Shown piece after piece: positions 32,938-41,454 of a stretch of 64,000 nucleotides of DNA (the first letter of the stretch is position 1; each line of letters begins with the position of its first letter). The translations under genes and the position numbers were made by a program. The notes beneath the pieces are model-generated. The model had not been told where the DNA came from, did not search any database, and saw nothing but the letters and a program-made list of their open reading frames with translations. Source of the stretch: JBBSEX01 sp038239345 (GTDB taxonomy: Bacteria; Acidobacteriota; Terriglobia; Bryobacterales; Bryobacteraceae); the NCBI GenBank assembly GCA_038239345.1, contig JBBSEX010000010.1, positions 167,866 through 231,865 on the forward strand, written 5' to 3'.

Positions 32938-35373
32938 ATGAGATTTCTTTGCATACATAATCACTTCTATCAACCGCCACGGGAGAACCCGTGGCTGGAG
33001 ACGATCGAGTTGCAAGACTCGGCCTATCCTTACCATGATTGGAATGAACGGATCACCGCTGAATGTTATGGCCCCAACCTGGCGGCACGCATTCTCGACG
33101 ACAAGCGCCGCATCGAACAAATCGTAAACAATTACTCGTCGATCAGTTTCAACTTTGGGCCTACCTTGTTATCGTGGGCCGCCGCCAATGCGCCGGAGGC
33201 TTACGGGGCAATCCTTGAAGCGGACCGTTCCAGCCAGTTGAAATTCTCCGGGCATGGGTCGGCCATGTCTCAGGCCTATAACCACATCATCATGCCGCTG
33301 GCCAATCGCCGCGACAAGGTGACGCAGGTGACGTGGGGCATCGCCGATTTCCGCCATCGATTCGGCCGTATGCCGGAAGGGATGTGGCTGCCCGAAACCG
33401 CGGTGGACCTGGAGACCCTGGATATCCTAGCCGAGCAGGGCATCAAGTTTACGGTGCTGGCGCCGCATCAGGCGAAAAGATTTCGCGATCTCGGCGATTC
33501 GAAGGCGAAGGTCGAAGGAGCATGGACGGACGTCACCGGAGCGAAGATCGATCCGACGCGCTCCTACAAATTGAAGCTGGCTTCGGGGCGCTCGCTCGAT
33601 TTGTTTTTCTACGATGGGCCAATCTCCCGCGCGGTTGCCTTCGAGCATCTCCTGGACAATGGCGAAAGGTTCGCCCAAAGGCTGGTGGGCGCATTCTCCG
33701 ACACCCGCGCCTGGGAACAAATCATGCATATCGCCACGGATGGGGAAACCTACGGGCATCATCATCGCTATGGCGAGATGGCGCTGGCCTACGCATTGCA
33801 CCACATTGAATCGAAGAAGTTGGCCAAGCTTACCAACTACGCTGAATATCTGGAGAAGGCTCCCCCCCGACAGGAAGTGGAGATCTATGAGAACACTTCA
33901 TGGAGCTGTGTTCATGGCGTGGAACGATGGCGTAGTAACTGTGGCTGCAATTCCGGCGGGCACGCATGGAATCAGGAATGGCGCGCCCCTTTGCGAGACG
34001 CGCTGGATTGGCTTCGCGACTGCGTTGCGCCTCTGTTTGAGGAGAGCGCGGCACAATATGTTAAAGATATTTGGGCGGCGCGGAATGCCTACATCGAAGT
34101 GGTATTGGATCGCCGACCCGAGTGCCGTGAAGCCTTCAAAACAAGGCACACTTTTCAGCCTTTAACGCAGCCGGAAGAAGTACGGCTCTGGAAGCTGCTG
34201 GAGTTGCAGCGCCACGCAATGTTGATGTACACCAGTTGCGGATGGTTCTTCGATGAACTGTCTGGAATCGAGACCGTGCAGGTGATTCAGTATGCGGCGC
34301 GAGTGGTCCAACTGGCGCAAGAGTTATTCGGCGATTCGCTGGAGGCTCAGTTTCTAGATAAGCTGCGGCTGGCCAAGAGCAACCTTCCGCAACGCGGCGA
34401 TGGCGCGGATATTTACAACAAGCTGGTGAAGCCAACCGTAGTGGACCTGCGGAAGCTGGCGGCGCATTACGCAATCAGTTCCTTGTTTGAGGTCTACCCC
34501 GAGCATGCCACCATTTATTGTTACTCCTGCCATCGCCAGGATTATAAAAATCTGGCTGCGGGCAAGATGCGGCTGGTGCTGGGGCGCGGACGTTTCACTT
34601 CGGAGATCACTCAGGAATCGGACGACCTGACCTTTTGCGTTTTACATTTCGGCGATCACAATATCCATGCCGGCGTGCGCCCAGTGCGGGCGATTGAAAA
34701 TTACAGGGACTTCCTGGCCGAGGTGGGCGGCGCGTTCTCGCGGGCCGATATTCCCGAGGTCATCCGGCTGATGGATAAGTACTTCGGCGGAAACACTTAT
34801 TCATTAAAGTCTCTTTTCAAGGACGAGCAGCGGAAAATTTTGGACGAAGTATTAAATTCGACAATCGCCGAAGCGGAGTCGGCCTATCGGCAGTTGTATG
34901 AGCACCACGCGCCTTTGATGCGCTTCCTGACCGATATCAACATGCCCCTGCCAAAGGCTTTTCAGAACACGGCGGAGTTCGCGCTGAATGGAATGCTGCG
35001 CCGGGCTGTGGGTAAGGATTCGCTGGATCCGGAAAAAATCAAGAGCTTCGTCGAGCAAGCCCAATCGGCGGGGGTTACCCTTGATTCCACAACGCTCGAG
35101 TTTACGTTCCGCCGGGCCATTGAGCGGTTGACTGCAAAATTTATGGCCAACACCAGCGACTTCGAGCTGCTGCAGAGGCTGGCCGACGCGGTAGTCTTAC
35201 AGGCGTCGTTGCCATTTCCTGTCGTCTTATGGTCTGTTCAAAATCGCTGCTATGAAGTGTTACGAACGGTTTATCCGGATTTGAAAGCGAAAGCGGAAGC
35301 GGGCGATGAGGCATCGGTAAAATGGGTAGCTGAGTTTTGCCGGCTGGGTGAAAAATTGGGCTTCCGTATGTAG
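32938..35373 (+). CDS. Glycoside hydrolase family 57 protein with DUF3536
   Basis: An 811-residue GH57 enzyme acting on alpha-glucans. The N-terminus (MRFLCIHNHFYQPPRENPWL) has the His-x-His start of the GH57 barrel. The nucleophile Glu is in GRMPEGMWLPETAVDLETLD and the acid/base Asp in HIATDGETYGHHHRYGEMAL. The C-terminal half corresponds to DUF3536, which accompanies this GH57 subgroup. No signal peptide is present, so the enzyme is cytoplasmic. It is followed 36 bp later by treY, which suggests a shared role in glycogen/maltodextrin or trehalose metabolism. Exact specificity of DUF3536-containing members is not settled. Confidence 0.92.
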   Translation: MRFLCIHNHFYQPPRENPWLETIELQDSAYPYHDWNERITAECYGPNLAARILDDKRRIEQIVNNYSSISFNFGPTLLSWAAANAPEAYGAILEADRSSQLKFSGHGSAMSQAYNHIIMPLANRRDKVTQVTWGIADFRHRFGRMPEGMWLPETAVDLETLDILAEQGIKFTVLAPHQAKRFRDLGDSKAKVEGAWTDVTGAKIDPTRSYKLKLASGRSLDLFFYDGPISRAVAFEHLLDNGERFAQRLVGAFSDTRAWEQIMHIATDGETYGHHHRYGEMALAYALHHIESKKLAKLTNYAEYLEKAPPRQEVEIYENTSWSCVHGVERWRSNCGCNSGGHAWNQEWRAPLRDALDWLRDCVAPLFEESAAQYVKDIWAARNAYIEVVLDRRPECREAFKTRHTFQPLTQPEEVRLWKLLELQRHAMLMYTSCGWFFDELSGIETVQVIQYAARVVQLAQELFGDSLEAQFLDKLRLAKSNLPQRGDGADIYNKLVKPTVVDLRKLAAHYAISSLFEVYPEHATIYCYSCHRQDYKNLAAGKMRLVLGRGRFTSEITQESDDLTFCVLHFGDHNIHAGVRPVRAIENYRDFLAEVGGAFSRADIPEVIRLMDKYFGGNTYSLKSLFKDEQRKILDEVLNSTIAEAESAYRQLYEHHAPLMRFLTDINMPLPKAFQNTAEFALNGMLRRAVGKDSLDPEKIKSFVEQAQSAGVTLDSTTLEFTFRRAIERLTAKFMANTSDFELLQRLADAVVLQASLPFPVVLWSVQNRCYEVLRTVYPDLKAKAEAGDEASVKWVAEFCRLGEKLGFRM

Positions 35374-35409
35374 CAACCGGGTTACTGGCGGCGTCACCGT
35401 AGCGTAAAC

Positions 35410-38217
35410 ATGCGTCTTCCCATTGCGACATATCGCGTGCAATTGACCGGGGATTTCGGCTTTGCTCAGGCACAAAAGCTGCTGCCGATGCTGCAGGCCG
35501 CCGGAATCACCGATCTATACGCATCTCCAATATTTCAAGCAAGGACGGGGAGTACTCACGGCTACGATGTCACCGATCCATCGCGTGTCAGCGCCGATCT
35601 CGGCGGCGAGACGGCGTTCCAGGAACTGACGGCGGATTTGCAACGGCGAGGCATGGGGTTGATGATCGACATCGTCCCGAATCACATGGCCGCCAGCGCT
35701 CAGAATCCCTGGTGGACCGACGTGCTGGAGAACGGCAGCGGCTCACGCTTCAGCGTCTTCTTCGACGTCCAGTGGGGGCCCGCGGGGGAAGCCCGGGAAG
35801 ATAAAATTTTCATTCCGATTCTTGGCTCGCCTTACGGCACAGTTCTGGAAAATCGGGAATTCAGTATTGAAATCACGGAAGCGGGAATGTGCGTCTGCTA
35901 TTACAACGCCCGTCCGCCACTTGACCCGTCATCCTATCTGGAAGTGCTGGCGATCCGTCCCGATAAGCGGCCGGACTCCGATCGGTTTCGCGAATTGCTG
36001 GAGAGAATCGCGCGGCTTCCGGAGCGAACCGCGATCGAATGGGAACAACTGGAGAGCCGCTGGCGCGAGGTCCCCGTCATCAAGGAAATGCTCTGGGCGC
36101 TATATAGTTCGGACGCGAAGATCAAGGAATTTATCGACGAGAATATCCGGACGATTCGTGGCGAGAAAGAAGACGCCGCCAGCTTCGACGCCCTCGATCA
36201 TCTGCTGGGCCGGCAAGCCTATCAACTTGCCTATTGGCAAGCCGCGCGAGAGAAGATCAACTATCGGCGATTCTTCGATGTCAGCGATCTGATCGGAATT
36301 CACATGGAAGACCCGCAGGTTTTCGCGAAGACTCACGAATTCATTTTGCGGCTTGCCCGGGAAGGTACCGTAACGGGCCTGCGCATCGATCACGTCGATG
36401 GACTATTCGATCCAATCGGCTATTTGAAATGTTTGAAAGCTGGCGGATGCGCCAATCCGGCGGGAAAACAGACCTACATCGTTGTCGAGAAGATTCTGCT
36501 GGGAAGCGAGACTTTGCCCACTGAGTGGCCGATTCAAGGTACCACCGGATACGATTATTTGAACATCGCCAATGGGCTGTTCGTGGACATCGCGGGCATG
36601 GCTGCGTTGCGCGAGGCGTATGCTCAATTCACGCGGCTGAATTGGACTTTTGAGGATTCCGCGTACGAACAGAAGCGCTGGATTATCGAGCACTTGTTCC
36701 ACGGCGAGTTGTTCGCGATGAGCTTGCATCTGGAGCTGCTGGCTGAGTACGACCGGCATGCGCGCGACCTGAGCCCATCCGATCTACGGCGCGCTTTGGC
36801 TGAGGTCACAGCGTGTCTCCCTGTTTACAGAACCTATATCCGCGAGCCTCGCGTCGACGATCGCGACCGTCTGCAATTGGATCGGACATTCGCCGATGCC
36901 GAGCGTCGCAATCCGGATATGGCTAAGCCCGTCTTCCAATTTCTGCGGCGCATTCTGCTGCTGCAGTTTCCGGAAAACCTTCCCGAGGCTAGGCGTAACG
37001 ATTGGCTTCGTTTTGTAATGCGCTGGCAGCAGTTGTCCAGCCCGATAGCCGCGAAAGGCGTGGAGGACACCACGCATTATCTGTACAACCCGCTGGTCTC
37101 GCTGAATGAAGTGGGGTCCATCGGCGAGGCGATAGATAGCGATCGCTTTCATCGCTTCCTGGCTGAACATCAACAGCGTTGGCCGGACACGATGAACGCT
37201 ACGTCCACACACGACACCAAGCGCAGCGAAGATGTGCGGGCGCGGATCAACGTACTTTCGGAAATGCCCTCCGTCTGGTCTCGCTATCTGAATCGATGGA
37301 GCCGTTGGAATCGCGGAAAGAAACAGGTAGTGAACGATCGCCAGGTACCCGACCCGAACGAAGAGGCCCTCCTCTATCAAACGCTGCTCGGCACATGGCC
37401 GCTTACCGAGGCGAAAATGCCCGATTATAAAGATCGGATCAAAGCCTACCTAGTGAAGGCCGCTCGCGAGGCGAAGGTTTATTCCAGTTGGCTGAAGCCG
37501 AATGAGGCGCACGAACGAGCGTTGCAATCGTTTGTCGATGAGATTCTGGATCCCCACCCGCAGAATCGATTTTTAGAGCACTTCCTGGAGTTTCAAAAGA
37601 GAATCGCTTTCGCCGGCGCGATCAACTCGCTATCCCAAATGATTCTGAAGATAGCGGCTCCGGGTATTCCCGATTTCTATCAAGGAACATTCGTGTGGGA
37701 CTTCAGCCTGGTGGATCCCGACAATCGCCGGCCACTGGATATGAGCCGTCGAGAAGCGCTGACGCTGACGATGGAACAGTGGCGAACGGAGTCTCCGCGG
37801 GAAGTGGCGGCGTATTTGCTTTCGCATTGGCGCGACGGAGAACTGAAGGCGTACGTCATCTTTCAGGCGCTTCGGAGCCGCGTGGAAGATCCGGAATTGT
37901 TTCAAAAAGGTAAATACATTCCCCTGTCATTCGATGGCGAGGCTTCCCAACATGCCGTCGGGTTCGCGCGGCGGCTTGGCAATCGCTGGATTCTTGCTAT
38001 CGTTCCGCGCTTCGTTTCGAAGTACACCGACTCCGATCGATTCCCATTGGGCAAGCGTGTTTGGCACGACGCCCGGCTAATCCTACCGGCCTCGGCGCCT
38101 CAGCGCTGGCGCAACGCGTTTACTGGCGAAGCGATCGACGGCGAAGCGGCCATTCCCCTGTCCGACGTTTTCAGGAACTTTCCGGCGGCTCTCCTCGTCG
38201 CACAGAATGACGAGTGA
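35410..38217 (+). CDS. treY: Maltooligosyltrehalose synthase TreY
   Basis: A 935-residue GH13 enzyme that converts the reducing end of a maltodextrin into a terminal trehalose unit by intramolecular transglycosylation. TreY-specific features include PIATYRVQLTGDFGFAQA at the N-terminus, GLMIDIVPNHMAASAQNPWW, the nucleophile Asp in GTVTGLRIDHVDGLFDPIGY (about residue 325), the acid Glu in YIVVEKILLG, and the late TSTHDTKRSEDVRARI and GIPDFYQGT. Length fits the family. TreZ, its normal partner that releases trehalose, is not in the window. The stop overlaps the next start (GTGA) by 4 bp. Confidence 0.95.
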   Translation: MRLPIATYRVQLTGDFGFAQAQKLLPMLQAAGITDLYASPIFQARTGSTHGYDVTDPSRVSADLGGETAFQELTADLQRRGMGLMIDIVPNHMAASAQNPWWTDVLENGSGSRFSVFFDVQWGPAGEAREDKIFIPILGSPYGTVLENREFSIEITEAGMCVCYYNARPPLDPSSYLEVLAIRPDKRPDSDRFRELLERIARLPERTAIEWEQLESRWREVPVIKEMLWALYSSDAKIKEFIDENIRTIRGEKEDAASFDALDHLLGRQAYQLAYWQAAREKINYRRFFDVSDLIGIHMEDPQVFAKTHEFILRLAREGTVTGLRIDHVDGLFDPIGYLKCLKAGGCANPAGKQTYIVVEKILLGSETLPTEWPIQGTTGYDYLNIANGLFVDIAGMAALREAYAQFTRLNWTFEDSAYEQKRWIIEHLFHGELFAMSLHLELLAEYDRHARDLSPSDLRRALAEVTACLPVYRTYIREPRVDDRDRLQLDRTFADAERRNPDMAKPVFQFLRRILLLQFPENLPEARRNDWLRFVMRWQQLSSPIAAKGVEDTTHYLYNPLVSLNEVGSIGEAIDSDRFHRFLAEHQQRWPDTMNATSTHDTKRSEDVRARINVLSEMPSVWSRYLNRWSRWNRGKKQVVNDRQVPDPNEEALLYQTLLGTWPLTEAKMPDYKDRIKAYLVKAAREAKVYSSWLKPNEAHERALQSFVDEILDPHPQNRFLEHFLEFQKRIAFAGAINSLSQMILKIAAPGIPDFYQGTFVWDFSLVDPDNRRPLDMSRREALTLTMEQWRTESPREVAAYLLSHWRDGELKAYVIFQALRSRVEDPELFQKGKYIPLSFDGEASQHAVGFARRLGNRWILAIVPRFVSKYTDSDRFPLGKRVWHDARLILPASAPQRWRNAFTGEAIDGEAAIPLSDVFRNFPAALLVAQNDE

Positions 38218-39041
38218 CGATCTTGAATCCACCGCGCCTTGCGGCGTTCCTTCTGCTTTGCGTGTCGCCTTTGGCGGCCCAGGATGCGCTCGATATCGTC
38301 CGCCGTTCCGTTCAGCTCGATCAACGCAACTTCCTGCGGTTCAAAGACTATACTTTCCAGGAACTGACTGAAGAACGATCGTTGGATGGCAACGGCACAG
38401 TAAAGTCCCGGAAGTCGGAGACGTTCGACGTGACGATTCTTTATGGCCGGCCCTTTCGCCGATTGATCGCTAAGGATGGGCGTGCGCTTACCTCTTCCGA
38501 GGAAAAGAAGGAACAGGCCAAGCTCGATAAGGCCGTGGAAGAAGGGCAGCGCGAGAACAGTAAGGCCAGGCGCGATTGGGAAAAACAGCGCGATGAGCGG
38601 CGCAAATTCCTTCTTGAAGTGCCGGATGCCTTTGATTTCCGGCTGCTAGAGGAAGAGTCCGTCGCCGGTCATCCGGCTTATAAAATTCAGGCGACGCCAA
38701 AACCTGCCTTCAAACCAAAAGCGTCGGATGCAAAACTTCTTCAGAAGGTTAGGGCCACGCTGTGGATCGATAAAGCGCAATTGCAGTGGGTGAAGGTAGA
38801 AGCCGAGACTATCGATACTCTGTCGTTTGGTTTGTTCCTGGCTCGCCTGGCTCCCGGATCGCGGCTTTATTTTGAGCAGACACGGATCAACGATGGGATC
38901 TGGTTGCCCTTGCGCATCGAACTGAAGGGCGACGCCCGCATCGCCCTTGTCAGAAGACTGCGTGGTGAGTTGGAAATCTCCTATCGCAACTACCGCAAAT
39001 TTAGTACTGATTCAAAGATCGTCAACGCCGAAGTTCACTAA
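38214..39041 (+). CDS. Exported protein of unknown function, LolA-like beta fold suspected
   Basis: A 275-residue protein with a GTG start overlapping the treY stop by 4 bp. It has a signal peptide (PPRLAAFLLLCVSPLAAQ). The body contains alternating beta segments with YTFQELTEERSLDGNGTVKS, a charged helical stretch rich in Lys/Glu/Arg, and repeated strand patterns HPAYKIQATPKPAFKPKASD, VRATLWIDKAQLQWVKVEAE, which resemble LolA/outer-membrane lipoprotein-sorting-like folds. This is a structural guess. Co-transcription with treY looks accidental for function. Confidence 0.75.
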   Translation: MTILNPPRLAAFLLLCVSPLAAQDALDIVRRSVQLDQRNFLRFKDYTFQELTEERSLDGNGTVKSRKSETFDVTILYGRPFRRLIAKDGRALTSSEEKKEQAKLDKAVEEGQRENSKARRDWEKQRDERRKFLLEVPDAFDFRLLEEESVAGHPAYKIQATPKPAFKPKASDAKLLQKVRATLWIDKAQLQWVKVEAETIDTLSFGLFLARLAPGSRLYFEQTRINDGIWLPLRIELKGDARIALVRRLRGELEISYRNYRKFSTDSKIVNAEVH

Positions 39042-39164
39042 GCCTCGATTATCGTTCTTAGCGGTAGCGGCCTGAAGGTTTGCGGTCGTTCTGTCGATTA
39101 CCGGGTGATAGAGAAAAATCCTGCGAGAATTTCCTCTCCAACCTATACTGGAGTTAATGCACCC

Positions 39165-40316
39165 ATGGGAGTCGCGATCAAATCCCGACAAGTTCCCGAA
39201 TCGCCGGTCGTCGATTGGCGCGCCGGCCGAATTCAGGATCCCATTGAACGATTGCGTTATCTGCGCCGCACCATGGAAGTGGATGCGAAACCAGCGGCCC
39301 GCCACCGGCGCGCGTTAACCCAAGGCCTGCGTGATCTAGCGCCTTGGATTCTCTGCTTACTGTTTTTTATTCCCGGCCCAACGTCATCCAGTACCCGGAA
39401 CGCTCTGGCGCGGGAAAGCACCATCGTTCTTCCTGAACCGCAGGCCCCAATCGAGGAGACGCAAAAGGTTTGGCTGGTGCAGAAAACAGCGCAGTACGAA
39501 GAATTCAGCAATGGGTTGCGCGTGGAAAACGAGTTTGCAACCGCCAATCATAAACGCCTCAGCTTCCCGGTGTTTCAAGGCGCGAAGCGGCACTCGTGGA
39601 ATTCCGTTCCGGTTGGAATCGTGTATCACACTACCGAAAGCCATCTGGCGCCGTTTGAAGCCACCGAGAATAATCATCTGCAGCGGATAGGACGCAACCT
39701 GCTGGTGCTGGTGAAAAATCGCCATTCTTATCACTTTGTGATCGACCGGTTTGGCCGGGTTTTTCGGATCGTCCAGGAATCCGATGCTGCAAATCACGCC
39801 GGCTGGTCTGTCTGGGCGGACGCGAAAGGGTCGTACATCAACCTGAATGAAAGCTTCCTCGGCATCTCTTTTGAAGCCCAGACGGCAGGTGGGACGGAGG
39901 CTGCCAGTCCAGCGCAAATTCACGCCTCGCGAGTGCTTACGGATATGCTGCGCAGTAAATATTCCATCGCCAAACGGAATTGTGTAACGCACGCGCAAGT
40001 GTCCGTTAACCCGCAGAACATGCGAATCGGCTACCATACCGATTGGGCAGGCGATTTCCCATTTGGGGAGATGGGTTTGAGCGACAACTATTCCGTACCG
40101 CTCCCTAGTCTCTACATGTTTGGATTTGAGTATGACCCGGCGTTCGTGAAGGCGACTGGATCACGGCTGTGGAAAGGTTTGATCCTGGCCGAGGATAATG
40201 TGCGCCAGCAAGCCAGCGCCGAGGGGTTGAGTGTTTCGCGGTACAAGATCTTGTTGCAGCAGCGATACCGGCAGATGGCGTTGGTGCTGAAAAGCCAGGG
40301 ATCGCAGGAAGAATAA
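39165..40316 (+). CDS. N-acetylmuramoyl-L-alanine amidase (amidase_2/PGRP fold), membrane-anchored
   Basis: A 383-residue protein from the ATG at 39165, with a basic N-terminus and one membrane segment (LAPWILCLLFFIPGPTSSS, about residues 60-80). The catalytic domain has the amidase_2/T7-lysozyme pattern: VPVGIVYHTTESHLAPFEAT with the first zinc His, HYHFVI-like YHFVIDRFGRVFRIVQESDA, NHAGWSVWADAKGSYINLNE, and CVTHAQVSVNPQNMRIGYH with a second zinc His and candidate third ligands. It should cleave the lactyl-peptide bond of peptidoglycan in the periplasm. A GTG at 39105 is an alternative start. A TATACT hexamer is at 39144-39149. The actin-like gene follows after 7 bp with its own AAGGAG. Confidence 0.82.
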   Translation: MGVAIKSRQVPESPVVDWRAGRIQDPIERLRYLRRTMEVDAKPAARHRRALTQGLRDLAPWILCLLFFIPGPTSSSTRNALARESTIVLPEPQAPIEETQKVWLVQKTAQYEEFSNGLRVENEFATANHKRLSFPVFQGAKRHSWNSVPVGIVYHTTESHLAPFEATENNHLQRIGRNLLVLVKNRHSYHFVIDRFGRVFRIVQESDAANHAGWSVWADAKGSYINLNESFLGISFEAQTAGGTEAASPAQIHASRVLTDMLRSKYSIAKRNCVTHAQVSVNPQNMRIGYHTDWAGDFPFGEMGLSDNYSVPLPSLYMFGFEYDPAFVKATGSRLWKGLILAEDNVRQQASAEGLSVSRYKILLQQRYRQMALVLKSQGSQEE

Positions 40317-40323
40317 GGAGTTT

Positions 40324-41337
40324 ATGAAAGCACCTAATACGCAACCAGCGGCGATCGGTCTTGATGTGGGGACCAGCCGCATCGTCCGCGCGCAACGCAG
40401 TGGAGATGAGTATCAGTACGACACGCAGTTGAACGCCTTTGTGACCATTCCGTTTTCCAAGCTGACAGTGAATGTCCTCAAAAAGGAAGGCATACCGCAC
40501 ACTGTTCTGGGCTCCGAAATTCTGGTGACGGGTAACGAATCGGAGAAATTCGCCGAGCTGATGAATACCGAGACGCGGCGCCCGATGACTCATGGCGTCC
40601 TGGACGCGAAGGAACCGGAGAGCCTTCCACAGATCCGGCACATCATTAATTCGGTGATTGGCGAAAGCAAGAGCGAGTCGAAGGATAAGCCGAAGGTCTG
40701 CTTTACAATTCCCGCTGCCCCGTTGGGCGCCGAAGAGAATCTGACCTATCACGAAGCAACCCTGCGCCAGATTTTATCGGAATTGGGTTACGACGTTATG
40801 AGCATCAACGAAGGTCTGGCGGTGGTCTATGGCGAACTCGAGTCTTCCAACTACACGGGCATCGGCATCAGCTGTGGCGGCGGGCTTTGCAATGTTTGTC
40901 TGGCTTATCTCTCGGTACCCGTGCTGAGCTTCAGCGTTTCCAAGGCCGGCGATTATATCGATTCCAGCGCGGCCGCCGTAACGGGCGAGCGGGCGAACCG
41001 GATCCGCCTGAACAAAGAAGATTCTTTTCACTTCAACGGCTTCAGTCCCGACAAGATCAGCCAGGTTCTCCGCGTTTACTATGACGAGATGATTCAGTCG
41101 CTGGTAAGCGGCTTGAAGGAAGCGTTCCTGAATACACGCAACATTCCGAAGCTTGGGCGGCCGATTCCTCTGGTATTGAGCGGCGGCACCACGCTGCCCG
41201 CAGGATTCCGCGATCGCTTCGAGAAAATTCTTTGGGAGCACGAGTTTCCGATTGCTCTATCGGAAATCCGCATGGCTGAAAATCCGCTCCACTCTACAGC
41301 GAAGGGCGCACTGGTTGCCGCGCTAACAGATATGTAA
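40324..41337 (+). CDS. Actin-like ATPase (MreB/ParM/MamK-like fold), role unknown
   Basis: A 337-residue cytoplasmic protein of the actin/Hsp70 superfamily. Phosphate-1 loop: AAIGLDVGTSRIVRAQR. The helix-strand KVCFTIPAAPLGAEENLTYH followed by VMSINEGLAVVYGELESSNY matches the MreB-type segment before the phosphate-2 loop TGIGISCGGGLCNVCLAYLS. The adenosine motif is PLVLSGGTTLPAGFRDRFEK. Length equals MreB (about 340), but it lacks close MreB motifs, so it could be a distinct filament or a PilM/FtsA-like regulator. It is preceded by a strong Shine-Dalgarno and lies 7 bp after the peptidoglycan amidase. A terminator follows, so amidase and actin-like protein form a two-gene unit. Confidence 0.78.
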   Translation: MKAPNTQPAAIGLDVGTSRIVRAQRSGDEYQYDTQLNAFVTIPFSKLTVNVLKKEGIPHTVLGSEILVTGNESEKFAELMNTETRRPMTHGVLDAKEPESLPQIRHIINSVIGESKSESKDKPKVCFTIPAAPLGAEENLTYHEATLRQILSELGYDVMSINEGLAVVYGELESSNYTGIGISCGGGLCNVCLAYLSVPVLSFSVSKAGDYIDSSAAAVTGERANRIRLNKEDSFHFNGFSPDKISQVLRVYYDEMIQSLVSGLKEAFLNTRNIPKLGRPIPLVLSGGTTLPAGFRDRFEKILWEHEFPIALSEIRMAENPLHSTAKGALVAALTDM

Positions 41338-41414
41338 TTGCTATACTGAAGGCGCCCCGATTCGAAGGGGACCAAGAAGTTACAATCCCAGGGTCAAACC
41401 TGAACGACGCGTCG

Positions 41415-41444
41415 AAGGGGAGCTTAGCTCCCCTTCTCGCTTTT
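41415..41444 (+). terminator. Rho-independent terminator after the actin-like gene
   Basis: AAGGGGAGC (41415-41423) pairs with GCTCCCCTT (41427-41435) across a 3-nt loop, followed by CTCGCTTTT. Strong GC-rich stem with a T-tract on the plus strand. Confidence 0.8.
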
Positions 41445-41454
41445 AGCAGACACT

